64,000 bases of DNA from Gammaproteobacteria bacterium (GTDB lineage Bacteria > Pseudomonadota > Gammaproteobacteria > Natronospirales > REEB76): positions 62,001 through 126,000 of the forward strand of contig DATEHU010000011.1 in assembly GCA_035279405.1 (NCBI GenBank). The letters run 5' to 3'. This document shows, one piece after another, positions 44,148 to 52,892 of the stretch. The position numbers and the translations under genes were made by a program. Each line of letters opens with the position of its first letter. Position 1 is the stretch's first letter. The notes under the pieces are model-generated. The model had not been told where the DNA came from and searched no databases. It worked only from the letters and a program-made list of their open reading frames with translations.

Positions 44148-46817
44148 TCACACCGTCATGGGGTTCGGTTTTTCGGGATTCAGACCGTACTTCTTGATGG
44201 CCTCGGTCACCCGCTTCGCATCCAGCTGACCGTCATCCGCAAGCGCCTTGAGCGCCGCCACCACAACGTGAAACCGGTCCACCTCGAAGAAATGCCGCAG
44301 ATCCTCGCGCGTGTCGCTGCGGCCGAAGCCATCGGTACCGAGCACCGCGAACCGCCGCGGCACGTACTCGCGAATCTGGTCAGCGAACAGGCGCACGTAA
44401 TCGCTGGCTGCGATCACCGGTCCGGGATGCTTCTCGAGCTGCTGGGCGACATAGGGAACGCGGGGACTCTTCCCGGGATTCAGCAGGTTCCAGCGCGCGC
44501 AATCCTGGCCGTCACGACGCAACAGCGTAAAGCTGGTGGCGCTCCACACATCCGCGGCCACGTTCCAATCCTTCTCCAACAGCTCGGCGGCCGCCAGGAC
44601 TTCACGCAGAATGGTACCGCTGCCCATGAGTTGCACGCGCAGTTTGACGTTGCCGCGGCCCGCGCGCAGCGGATAAAGCCCGCGGCGGATGCCTTCTTCC
44701 ACGCCCTTGGGCATGGCCGGCTGCGGGTAATTTTCATTCATCACCGGGAAATAGAAGTAAACATGTTCCTGTTCCTTGAACATGCGCCGCAGGCCATCCT
44801 GCACAATCACGGCGATCTCGTAGGCATAGCATGGATCATAGGGAATGCAATTGGGAATGTTGGCCGCCATCACCTGGCTATGGCCATCCTGGTGCTGCAG
44901 TCCCTCGCCTTCGAGCGTAGTGCGCCCGGCGATACCGCCCACCAGAAATCCGCGCGCCTGCGAATCCGCCGCCGCCCACGCCAGGTCCATCATGCGATGC
45001 CAGCCGAACAGCGAATAGAAGCAAAAGAATGGAATCAGGGTCACGCCATAATTGCTGTAGGCGGTGCCGGCGGCCAGAAATGAACTCATGGCGCCCGCCT
45101 CGGTGATGCCCTCCTCCAGCAATTGCCCGGTCTTGGATTCCTTGTAGTACATAAGCTGGTCGGCATCTTCCGGCTGGTAAAGCTGGCCCACCGCGGAGTA
45201 GATGCCAATCTGGCGAAACAGCCCTTCCATGCCGAAACTGCGCGCCTCATCGGGAATGATCGGCACCACATATTTGCCGATATTCTTGTCGCGCAGCATC
45301 ACGGCGAGTACGCGCACCATCGCCATGGTAGTGGAAACCTCGCGATCGCCCGTGCCCTCCAGTTCCTTCTGGAAGGCATCCAGCGCAGGTACGTCATGCG
45401 GTTTGGCATTGCCGCCGCGCTGGGGAAGAAACCCGCCCAAGGCCTTGCGCCGTTCCATCAGGTATTGCATTTCCGGGCTATCCGCCGGCAGACGGATGAA
45501 CGGATGTTGGCTGATGTTCTCGTCGCTCACCGGAATATTCAGGTTGTCGCGCAGCTCGCGCATGGACGCTTCATCGAGCTTCTTCACGTTGTGAGCGATG
45601 TTCTGGCCCTGAGCGGCCCGGCCGAGGCCAAAGCCCTTGATGGTCTTGGCAAGAATCACCGTCGGCTGGCCGCTGTGCCCGACTGCCGCCTGGTATGCGG
45701 CATACACCTTGCGCGCGTCGTGTCCGCCGCGGTTGAGGCGCCAGATTTCCTCGTCGCTCATGTTGGCGACCATCTCCAGCAGCTCCGGATACTTGCCGAA
45801 GAACTTCTCGCGCACGAACTTGCCGTCTTTCGACTTGTAATCCTGGTATTCACCGTCTACGCACTCCATCATGAGCTTGGGCAGCAGTCCGTGCTTGTCG
45901 CGCATGAACAGTTCGTCCCAGCGCGATCCCCACAACACCTTGATGACATTCCAGCCCGCGCCCAGGAAATGCGCTTCCAGCTCCTGAATGATCTTGCCGT
46001 TGCCGCGCACCGGTCCGTCGAGCCGCTGCAGATTGCAGTTGATTACAAATACAAGATTGTCCAGGTGCTCGCGCACCGCGAGCGGTGTGGCGGCCAGCGT
46101 TTCCGGTTCGTCCACTTCGCCGTCGCCGATGAAGCACCACACTTTGCGGTCCGAGGGTTTGAGGAACCCGCGGTGCTCCAGGTAACGCATGAGGCGCGCC
46201 TGATACACTGCCATGATCGGACCCAGGCCCATGGATACGCTCGGGAACTGCCAGTAGTCGCGCATCAGCCACGGATGCGGATACGAGGACAATCCGCGCT
46301 TCTCGACCTCGCGCCGGAAATTGAACAATTGCTCTTCGTCGAATCGGCCTTCGAGGTAGGAGCGGGCATAGACGCCGGGTGAGGAATGCCCTTGCAGATA
46401 CACGAGATCGCCCGGCACTCCGTCCTGCGGCGCACGCCAGAAATGGTTGAATCCCACTTCGAACAGGGTGCCGATGGACGCGTAACTCGCCAGATGCCCG
46501 CCGATGCCGCTGTTGGCCTTGTTCGCATGCACTACCATCGCCGCGGCATTCCAGCGCAGGTAGGCTTCGATACGCTTTTCCAGCTCGCGGTTGCCGGGAT
46601 AGGGCGGCTCGTGTGCGAGCGGAATGGTGTTGACGTAAGCGGTATTGGGACTGTAGGGCAGATGCGCGCCGGAGCGGCGCGCCGCGTCAATCAACTGCTC
46701 GATGAGAAAATGTGCGCGCTCCGTGCCCTCGACTTCCAGTACCGAGGTGAGCGCATCCAACCACTCGCGGGTTTCCTGCGGATCGGGATCGCGGGCATTG
46801 GCGGCATCGTTGGCCAT
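44148..46817 (-). CDS. aceE: Pyruvate dehydrogenase E1 component
   Basis: The 889-residue homodimeric-type E1 decarboxylates pyruvate with thiamine diphosphate and acetylates the E2 lipoyl group. It has GIGGHLASYASIGTLFEVGF near the N-terminus, the ThDP motif FIGDGEVDEPETLAATPLA near residue 225 and EGEGLQHQDGHSQVM near residue 640. It is first in the aceE-aceF-lpdA run, with a REP-like element before aceF. The ATG at 46817 (MANDAAN) is preferred. Length is typical. Confidence 0.97.
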   Translation of the reverse strand: MANDAANARDPDPQETREWLDALTSVLEVEGTERAHFLIEQLIDAARRSGAHLPYSPNTAYVNTIPLAHEPPYPGNRELEKRIEAYLRWNAAAMVVHANKANSGIGGHLASYASIGTLFEVGFNHFWRAPQDGVPGDLVYLQGHSSPGVYARSYLEGRFDEEQLFNFRREVEKRGLSSYPHPWLMRDYWQFPSVSMGLGPIMAVYQARLMRYLEHRGFLKPSDRKVWCFIGDGEVDEPETLAATPLAVREHLDNLVFVINCNLQRLDGPVRGNGKIIQELEAHFLGAGWNVIKVLWGSRWDELFMRDKHGLLPKLMMECVDGEYQDYKSKDGKFVREKFFGKYPELLEMVANMSDEEIWRLNRGGHDARKVYAAYQAAVGHSGQPTVILAKTIKGFGLGRAAQGQNIAHNVKKLDEASMRELRDNLNIPVSDENISQHPFIRLPADSPEMQYLMERRKALGGFLPQRGGNAKPHDVPALDAFQKELEGTGDREVSTTMAMVRVLAVMLRDKNIGKYVVPIIPDEARSFGMEGLFRQIGIYSAVGQLYQPEDADQLMYYKESKTGQLLEEGITEAGAMSSFLAAGTAYSNYGVTLIPFFCFYSLFGWHRMMDLAWAAADSQARGFLVGGIAGRTTLEGEGLQHQDGHSQVMAANIPNCIPYDPCYAYEIAVIVQDGLRRMFKEQEHVYFYFPVMNENYPQPAMPKGVEEGIRRGLYPLRAGRGNVKLRVQLMGSGTILREVLAAAELLEKDWNVAADVWSATSFTLLRRDGQDCARWNLLNPGKSPRVPYVAQQLEKHPGPVIAASDYVRLFADQIREYVPRRFAVLGTDGFGRSDTREDLRHFFEVDRFHVVVAALKALADDGQLDAKRVTEAIKKYGLNPEKPNPMTV

Positions 46818-47055
46818 GGAATTTCTCACCACGCTCAAGGTAATGGGCGCTCAGGCGGTCTATTCGCGGCCCGCGCCTTCCGCCCGTGCGGAAAGCCCTA
46901 TATCATCGCGGCGGAACCATCCTGGAACTGCGAATGCCTGCTCTGTCGCGCGTGCATGACCAAGCCACAGACGATTGCCGTGGTCACGCCGGAGCGGGCG
47001 GCGAGCCTGAGCCCGCGTATTATACCGCCCCGTGCAAACCGGAACGACCCACCCA

Positions 47056-48093
47056 ATGAGCGCATCATTCAACATCACGCGGCCGGACGACTGGCATCTG
47101 CACCTGCGCGATGGTTCCATGCTGCGCGACGTCCTGGCGCACAGTGCCCGGCGTTTCGCCCGCGCTATCGTGATGCCGAACCTGAAACCCCCGGTCACGA
47201 CCGCAGCTGCGGCGCTTGCCTATCGCCAGAGGATTCTCGACTCACTCCCAAAGCACGCGCAATTCGAGCCGTTGATGACGCTGTACCTTACTGACGACCT
47301 GCCGCCGGATGAGATCACCCAAGCCAGGGCCAGCGGACATATCCATGGCGTGAAGCTCTACCCCGCGGGCGCCACCACCAATTCCGCTGCCGGCGTCACC
47401 GACATCCGCCGTTGTGACGCGACGCTGGAAAAAATGGCGGAACTGGGCATGCCGCTGCTGGTGCACGGCGAGGTGACCGATCCGGCGGTGGATGTATTCG
47501 ACCGCGAGCCCTTGTTCATCGAGCGCGTGCTCGCACCGCTCTTGCGCCGCCTGCCAGCGCTCAAGATTGTGTTCGAACACATTACCACGCGCGCGGCGGT
47601 GGATTTCGTGTTGGCGCAAGGCAAAAACCTCGCGGCCACGCTCACGCCACACCATCTTCTCTACAACCGCAACGCGCTGTTACGCGATGGGATCCGGCCG
47701 CATTATTACTGCCTGCCGGTACTCAAACGCGAGCGCGACCGAGAATCCCTGATCCAGGTAGCCATCAGTGGCAATCCCAAATTCTTCCTCGGCACCGACA
47801 GCGCACCGCATGCCCGACACCTGAAGGAAAACGCCTGTGGATGCGCCGGAATCTTCAGCGCGCACGCCGCCATCGAGCTGTATGCCGAAGTCTTTGAACA
47901 GGCGGGCGCGCTGGACAAGCTCGAAGCCTTCGCCGGCTTCCACGGTGCGGATTTCTACGGACTGCCGCACAACCGTGACAAAATCACGCTGGTAAAGAAA
48001 TCCTGGACCGTACCGGAAGCCTATCCCTTCGGCGAACACCAAGTCGTGCCAATGCGTGCCGGAGAAGCGGTCAGCTGGTCGCTGGCCAAGTGA
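47056..48093 (+). CDS. pyrC: Dihydroorotase (class II)
   Basis: The 345-residue zinc enzyme of pyrimidine synthesis cyclises carbamoyl aspartate. It has [13 protein letters not shown] (zinc His pair) near residue 12, [12 protein letters not shown] with the carboxylated Lys near 100, [11 protein letters not shown] near 134 and [16 protein letters not shown] near 245. Class II length and motifs match E. coli PyrC. The ATG at 47056 gives the standard N-terminus. Confidence 0.95.
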   Translation: MSASFNITRPDDWHLHLRDGSMLRDVLAHSARRFARAIVMPNLKPPVTTAAAALAYRQRILDSLPKHAQFEPLMTLYLTDDLPPDEITQARASGHIHGVKLYPAGATTNSAAGVTDIRRCDATLEKMAELGMPLLVHGEVTDPAVDVFDREPLFIERVLAPLLRRLPALKIVFEHITTRAAVDFVLAQGKNLAATLTPHHLLYNRNALLRDGIRPHYYCLPVLKRERDRESLIQVAISGNPKFFLGTDSAPHARHLKENACGCAGIFSAHAAIELYAEVFEQAGALDKLEAFAGFHGADFYGLPHNRDKITLVKKSWTVPEAYPFGEHQVVPMRAGEAVSWSLAK

Positions 48094-48124
48094 TTCACAC
48101 CCACGCATGCAGGTTGCCGCACCC

Positions 48125-48763
48125 ATGAATGATGCCTCCACTCCGCAGCGCCTGTCACAGCGTTTTCGTGGCTTCCTGCCGGTCGTGGTGGACGTGGAAA
48201 CCGGCGGCTTCGACAATCAGCGCGACGCCTTGCTGGAAATCGCCGCGGTGCTCGTCGAAATGGACGCAGACGGCCGCCTGCGGCGCGGCGCCACCCACGG
48301 CTATCACGTGCAGCCTTTCGAGGGCGCCAACATTGACCCGGCCGCGCTCGAGGTCAACGGCATCGATCCCTGGCATCCACTGCGGCCAGCGATTCCGGAG
48401 CGCGACGCGCTGCAGCGCGTGTTCCGTGCGGTGCGTGAGGCGCTGCAGCAATACGACTGCACGCGCGCCATCCTCGTCGGGCACAATGCATTCTTTGATC
48501 TGGGTTTCCTCAATGTCGCGGTGACGCGCAGCGGGATCAAACGCAATCCCTTTCACCCCTTCTCCAGCTTCGATACCGCCACCCTCGGTGGCGTGGCCGT
48601 CGGCCAGACCGTGCTGGCGCGCGCTGTCGAAGCCCTGAACCTGCCGTGGGATCCATCCGCGGCCCACTCCGCCAGCTACGACGCCGAGAAAACCGCGGAT
48701 TTGTTCTGCGAGATCGTCAACCGGTTCCAACCGATTTACCGGGACAACCTGCCCGGCACTTGA
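48125..48763 (+). CDS. rnt: Ribonuclease T
   Basis: The 212-residue DEDDh 3'-5' exonuclease trims the 3' ends of tRNAs and other small RNAs. [20 protein letters not shown] (first D and E), [14 protein letters not shown] (second D) and [18 protein letters not shown] (H and last D) are in place. The position after pyrC with a gap of about 30 bases is common in gammaproteobacteria. A start at 48107 is also possible. Confidence 0.94.
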   Translation: MNDASTPQRLSQRFRGFLPVVVDVETGGFDNQRDALLEIAAVLVEMDADGRLRRGATHGYHVQPFEGANIDPAALEVNGIDPWHPLRPAIPERDALQRVFRAVREALQQYDCTRAILVGHNAFFDLGFLNVAVTRSGIKRNPFHPFSSFDTATLGGVAVGQTVLARAVEALNLPWDPSAAHSASYDAEKTADLFCEIVNRFQPIYRDNLPGT

Positions 48764-48801
48764 TCTGCCGGCTGCGTGGCCGAGGATGCCCGCAATTCCC
48801 T

Positions 48802-49125
48802 TCAACTGTGCTTGATGCCCTTCGCGTCCAGCAGTTCCCGCAGCTCACCGGATTCGTACATCTCCGCAGTGATGTCGCAGCCCCCCACCAGTTCCCCCTT
48901 GACGAAGAGCTGCGGGAAGGTCGGCCAGTTGGACAATTTCGGCAGATTGGCCCGGACTTCGGGATCGGCCAGCACATTCACGTGGCCAAATTCCACACCC
49001 AGATTTTTCAGTATCTGAGAGGTACGCGCCGAGAAGCCGCACTGCGGAAACTCCGGAGTGCCTTTCATGAAAAGCAGCACCGGTTGACTATCGAGCTGCC
49101 CCTTGATGCGTGTCATCGTGTCCAT
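48802..49125 (-). CDS. grxD: Monothiol glutaredoxin, Grx4 family
   Basis: The 107-residue protein has the CGFS active site in GTPEFPQCGFSARTSQIL near residue 29. WPTFPQLFVKGELVGGCDI near residue 69 gives the cis-Pro and glutathione-binding residues. These proteins bind [2Fe-2S] clusters and deliver them to apo-proteins, with BolA partners. It is convergent with rnt and followed on the other side by the BON gene. Confidence 0.95.
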   Translation of the reverse strand: MDTMTRIKGQLDSQPVLLFMKGTPEFPQCGFSARTSQILKNLGVEFGHVNVLADPEVRANLPKLSNWPTFPQLFVKGELVGGCDITAEMYESGELRELLDAKGIKHS

Positions 49126-49149
49126 AAAAAGCTGTCCGCCTCCGGTAAG

Positions 49150-49482
49150 TTAACTGCCTGGTCCGATCTGGATATCGTCTATCACGCCCTTGACGCCGCC
49201 CACTCCCTTCGCCACCTGCACCGCTTCGTCGCGCAGCGCCGCAGTAGGCACGGTGCCGGTGAGCGTCACCACCTGAGCTTTGGTGGTGACGTGGATGTGA
49301 AAGGCCTTGAGGCCCGTGTCACCCAGCAGCTTGGCCTTGACCACGCTGGTGAGATAGGAATCATCCGCGAAACTGCCGACGGTCGTACCGACCATGGGCT
49401 TGTTGGTTGAGCAGGCGCTGATCGAGGCCAGCGACAGTCCTGCCAACAACGATAACAGCGCAACATTTAATGCCTTCAACAT
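49150..49482 (-). CDS. BON-domain lipoprotein
   Basis: The 110-residue protein has a lipoprotein signal ending ISAC. One BON domain follows: DSYLTSVVKAKLLGDTGLKA and VVTLTGTVPTAALRDEAVQV, then GVKGVIDDIQI. It is similar to OsmY/DolP-type proteins that attach to membranes or aid envelope integrity. The ATG at 49482 is preferred. It lies between grxD and sodB on the same strand. Confidence 0.85.
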   Translation of the reverse strand: MLKALNVALLSLLAGLSLASISACSTNKPMVGTTVGSFADDSYLTSVVKAKLLGDTGLKAFHIHVTTKAQVVTLTGTVPTAALRDEAVQVAKGVGGVKGVIDDIQIGPGS

Positions 49483-49519
49483 GGTTGACCCTCGTCTTGG
49501 AGCGCTTGCGCGCTGCCAT

Positions 49520-50101
49520 TCAATGCCCAAGATTCTTCGCCGCGAACTCCCAGTTCACCAGCTTCCACCAGGCTTCGATGTATTTCGGCCGGGCGTTGCG
49601 GTAATCAATATAGTACGCGTGCTCCCACACGTCGCAGGTCAGCAACGGCTTGTCACTGCCGGTCAGCGGATTTTCCGCATTGCTGGTCTGGGTCACGGCC
49701 AGCTTGCCATCCGGCCGCCTCACCAGCCAGGCCCAGCCGGAACCGAACAGGCCGGCGGCTTTCTCGCTGAATTCCTTCTGCAGCGCCTCGAATGAGCCGA
49801 AGGATTTCTTCACGGCCTCGGCCAGAGTACCGCCCGGCTGGCCGCCGCCCTTGGGACTCAGGCTGTGCCAGTAAAAGCTGTGGTTCCAGACCTGTGCGGC
49901 TTGATTGAACATCCCGCCCTTGGCCTTTTTCACTATATCTTCGAGCGAGGAGTTCGCAAACTCGGTGCCGGGGATCAGGCTGTTGAGCTTGTCCACGTAG
50001 GCTTTATGGTGCTTGCCGTAATGAAACTCCAGGGTTTCCTTCGAGATATGCGGCGCAAGCGCATCGAGCGCATATGGCAACTTGGGCAATTCATGAGTCA
50101 T
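49520..50101 (-). CDS. sodB: Superoxide dismutase (Fe type)
   Basis: The protein has 193 residues. [20 protein letters not shown] holds the first metal His, [16 protein letters not shown] the second, and [20 protein letters not shown] the Asp and last His. [10 protein letters not shown] is typical of the family. Residue choice (AAQVWNHSF and an early LPYAL) favours the iron form, but metal use cannot be fixed from sequence. It dismutates superoxide in the cytoplasm. It diverges from nadC. Confidence 0.95.
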   Translation of the reverse strand: MTHELPKLPYALDALAPHISKETLEFHYGKHHKAYVDKLNSLIPGTEFANSSLEDIVKKAKGGMFNQAAQVWNHSFYWHSLSPKGGGQPGGTLAEAVKKSFGSFEALQKEFSEKAAGLFGSGWAWLVRRPDGKLAVTQTSNAENPLTGSDKPLLTCDVWEHAYYIDYRNARPKYIEAWWKLVNWEFAAKNLGH

Positions 50102-50239
50102 GGCGTTCTCCTTCTTGAGATTTCAGCGGCGGCCGTGGAGGGGCGCGGAAAATCCGGCGCGCGACCGCGAAAACTGGAGTCAGTCTAAACCGCGGCCCGC
50201 AGCCGCGCAACTTGCGGCAGCTGCGTATAATCCGCGCGC

Positions 50240-51091
50240 ATGTCCATCCCTCTGCCCGACGACGTGGTCGAATGCGTGCACCGCGCACTTGCCGAGGACA
50301 TCGGCAACGGCGATCTGACAGCTGCTTTGATTGATCCGCAGGCACGCGCACGCGCACAGGTGATATCGCGCGAAACCGCGGTGTTGTGCGGCTGCGCATG
50401 GTTTGATGAGGTATTCCATCAATTGGACCGGGATGTCCGCGTCACCTGGCACGCGCACGACGGCGACGACCTCCATGCCGACCAGATTGTGTGCAAGCTC
50501 GAAGGCCCGGCGCGTGCGCTGCTCACCGGCGAGCGCACCGCACTCAACTTTCTGCAAACCCTGTCCGGGACCGCCACCGCCGCACGCCGTTATGCCGAAG
50601 CCGTGCGTGGCACGCACGCGGCAATTCTCGACACCCGCAAGACGCTGCCGGGCCTGCGGCGCGCGCAGAAATACGCGGTGCGCGTGGGCGGCTCCCGCAA
50701 CCATCGCCTGGGCCTGTTCGACGGCATGCTCATCAAGGAAAACCACATCGCCGCCGCCGGTGGTATAGCGGCCGCAATTGACGCCGCCCGCCGTCAGGGC
50801 GTGAAAGTACCGGTGGAAATCGAGGTTGAAAATCTGGAGCAGTTGCGTGCGGCCATCGCAGCCGATGCCGACATCGTGCTACTCGACAACTTCGACCTCG
50901 ACGGGCTGCGCAATGCGGTGCGCGCAACCGCGGGGCGCGTCAAACTCGAAGCCTCCGGCGGCGTGGACCTGGAGCGGGTGCGTGCCATCGCCGAAACCGG
51001 CGTGGACTACATCTCGGTAGGCGCGCTCACCAAGCATCTGCATGCCGTGGATCTGTCCATGCGTTTTGACTTCGAGCCGCGACCGAAGTAA
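50240..51091 (+). CDS. nadC: Nicotinate-nucleotide pyrophosphorylase (carboxylating)
   Basis: The 283-residue quinolinate phosphoribosyltransferase makes nicotinate mononucleotide in NAD synthesis. It shows [12 protein letters not shown] near the N-terminus, [39 protein letters not shown] (phosphate and quinolinate-binding Arg/Lys), and [20 protein letters not shown]. Length is standard. The ATG is 139 bases from the divergent sodB start. Confidence 0.96.
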   Translation: MSIPLPDDVVECVHRALAEDIGNGDLTAALIDPQARARAQVISRETAVLCGCAWFDEVFHQLDRDVRVTWHAHDGDDLHADQIVCKLEGPARALLTGERTALNFLQTLSGTATAARRYAEAVRGTHAAILDTRKTLPGLRRAQKYAVRVGGSRNHRLGLFDGMLIKENHIAAAGGIAAAIDAARRQGVKVPVEIEVENLEQLRAAIAADADIVLLDNFDLDGLRNAVRATAGRVKLEASGGVDLERVRAIAETGVDYISVGALTKHLHAVDLSMRFDFEPRPK

Positions 51092-51201
51092 CCCGGTTTT
51101 CCGTCGCATGCAATGCGGGACAGCCGTCGGACTGCATTGCTACCCGCGCGCGACCGGCCGATTGCCGCTAGAATGGCCGCGCCCTTACGCTTCCCCACGC
51201 C

Positions 51202-52797
51202 ATGGCCGAGACCTTACCGCTCCTCACACCCGCCCAAGCGCAGGCTCGCCGCCAGCTGCAGCTTGGCCTGCGTTACCTCGAAGCCGGCGACCTGCCGGCC
51301 GCGGGCAATGCCCTGCTGCAGGCGGTCCGGCTCGACGACACACTCGCGCTCGCGCACTATCAGCTGGGCAACTGCCTGCGCCGCTACGGCGATAGCGCGC
51401 GTGCCGAACAGGCGCTGCTGGCCGCCATCGAGCGTGACGCTGTGCTGAACGATGCTTATATCAGCCTGGCCTATCTGTACCACGAGACCGGCCGCGGCCC
51501 TGACGCCGGCCTGATCCTAGAAAAGCTCCTCGCGACGCGACCGGACGATGTCAGCCTCCGCTTCCAGCTCGGAGGCCTGCTCGTCAAGTTCGGACTGTTC
51601 TCCGCAGCCGAAAGTATTTTTGCCAACTGCCCGCCCTCCGATGCACGTCACGCCCAGGCACAGCTCACGCTGGGCAACGCCTACCAAGCGGCCGGACAGT
51701 TCGAACGGGCGCAACAGGCCTTCCTCAAGGCCATAGACCTGAATGCCAATAGCGATGCCGCCTATCTGAGGATCGCACACACCCGGCGTTTTGGCCCGGG
51801 GGACTCCGCACTCATCGGGAAGTTCGAACGGATTCTTGCGCAACCGGATCTGAGCGCGGCGACACACGTTTGCCTGCACTTCAGCCTCGGAAAGATATAC
51901 GACGATCTGGCATCCTACGACCAGGCCTTCGAGCACTATCGGCGCGGCAACGAGTTGCAACACGAACGCGTGAAATTCGACCGCGAGCAGTTGCTGGATT
52001 ACATCGCGCGCGCCAAACAAGTATTCACCGCCGAATTCCTGCGCAGCGCAGCCCCGGCGCCCGCGAACGCGACCCCGCAGCCGATCTTCGTGATCGGCAT
52101 GTTGCGCAGCGGCACCACGCTCGTCGAGCGCATTCTTGCGAGCCACCCCGAGTGCTACGGCCTCGGTGAAACGGAACTCGTGGATGCGCTCACCCGCGAC
52201 CTGGCCGCACAGACCGGCAAAAGTTATCCGGAATGTGCGCGCGCACTCACTCTGGCCTTGTGCACGCGGCACGCGGCGGCACTACGCTCCGCCTGGCCAG
52301 CGCCGGCGCGCGGGCTTGCGCATGTCATTGACAAGAATCCGCTCAATTTCCTGCACCTGGGATTGATCAGCTTGCTGTTTCCGGGTGCGCCGGTCATGCA
52401 TTGCGTGCGCGATCCTCTGGACACCTGCCTGTCCATCTACTTCCAGCACTTTGCCCACCCGCGCAATACTTATGCCTACGCGCTCGACGACATCGCGTTC
52501 TTTTACCGCCAATACCGGGATCTCATGAGCTACTGGCAGCAGGTGCTGCCGGTACCGCCGTACGATGTACGGTATGAACAATTGGTGCGCGAGCCCGACA
52601 GTCAAGTTCGCGCGCTAGTGGCGGCTGCCGGCCTGCGGTGGGATCCGGCATGCCTCGAATCCCACAAGCACAGCGAACGCATAGATACCGCAAGTGCCTG
52701 GCAGGCGCGCCAGCCTATCTACAGCGCATCGGCCGGCCGCTGGCGCCGGTATGCACGCCACCTGGATAGTCTGCGGGAGGCGTTGGGCACAGGCTAG
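51202..52797 (+). CDS. TPR-containing sulfotransferase family protein
   Basis: The protein has 531 residues. Residues 1 to about 250 contain TPR-like repeats (LQLGLRYLEAGDLPAAGNAL, LTLGNAYQAAGQFERAQQAF). Residues about 290-530 form a sulfotransferase domain with the PAPS 5'-phosphosulfate loop FVIGMLRSGTTLVERILASH and a 3'-phosphate region MHCVRDPLDTCLSIYFQHF. It would transfer sulfate from PAPS to an unknown acceptor. Families with this fusion are frequent in gammaproteobacteria rich in TonB receptors, and here it converges on one. Confidence 0.88.
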   Translation: MAETLPLLTPAQAQARRQLQLGLRYLEAGDLPAAGNALLQAVRLDDTLALAHYQLGNCLRRYGDSARAEQALLAAIERDAVLNDAYISLAYLYHETGRGPDAGLILEKLLATRPDDVSLRFQLGGLLVKFGLFSAAESIFANCPPSDARHAQAQLTLGNAYQAAGQFERAQQAFLKAIDLNANSDAAYLRIAHTRRFGPGDSALIGKFERILAQPDLSAATHVCLHFSLGKIYDDLASYDQAFEHYRRGNELQHERVKFDREQLLDYIARAKQVFTAEFLRSAAPAPANATPQPIFVIGMLRSGTTLVERILASHPECYGLGETELVDALTRDLAAQTGKSYPECARALTLALCTRHAAALRSAWPAPARGLAHVIDKNPLNFLHLGLISLLFPGAPVMHCVRDPLDTCLSIYFQHFAHPRNTYAYALDDIAFFYRQYRDLMSYWQQVLPVPPYDVRYEQLVREPDSQVRALVAAAGLRWDPACLESHKHSERIDTASAWQARQPIYSASAGRWRRYARHLDSLREALGTG

Positions 52798-52832
52798 CCC
52801 ACGGCCGACCCACAGCTACGTGCCATTCTGAT

Positions 52833-52862
52833 GCAAAAAAACGGCCCCGTTTCCGGGGCCGC
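52833..52862 (-). terminator. Terminator of the TonB-receptor gene
   Basis: On the minus strand GCGGCCCCG-GAAA-CGGGGCCGT is followed by TTTTTT: a 9-bp stem with a GNRA-like loop. A second hairpin, CACTCAAA-GATTAG-TTTGAGTG, lies between it and the stop. A copy of the main stem survives at 56313-56336. Confidence 0.9.
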
Positions 52863-52892
52863 TTAACACTCAAACTAATCTTTGAGTGATTA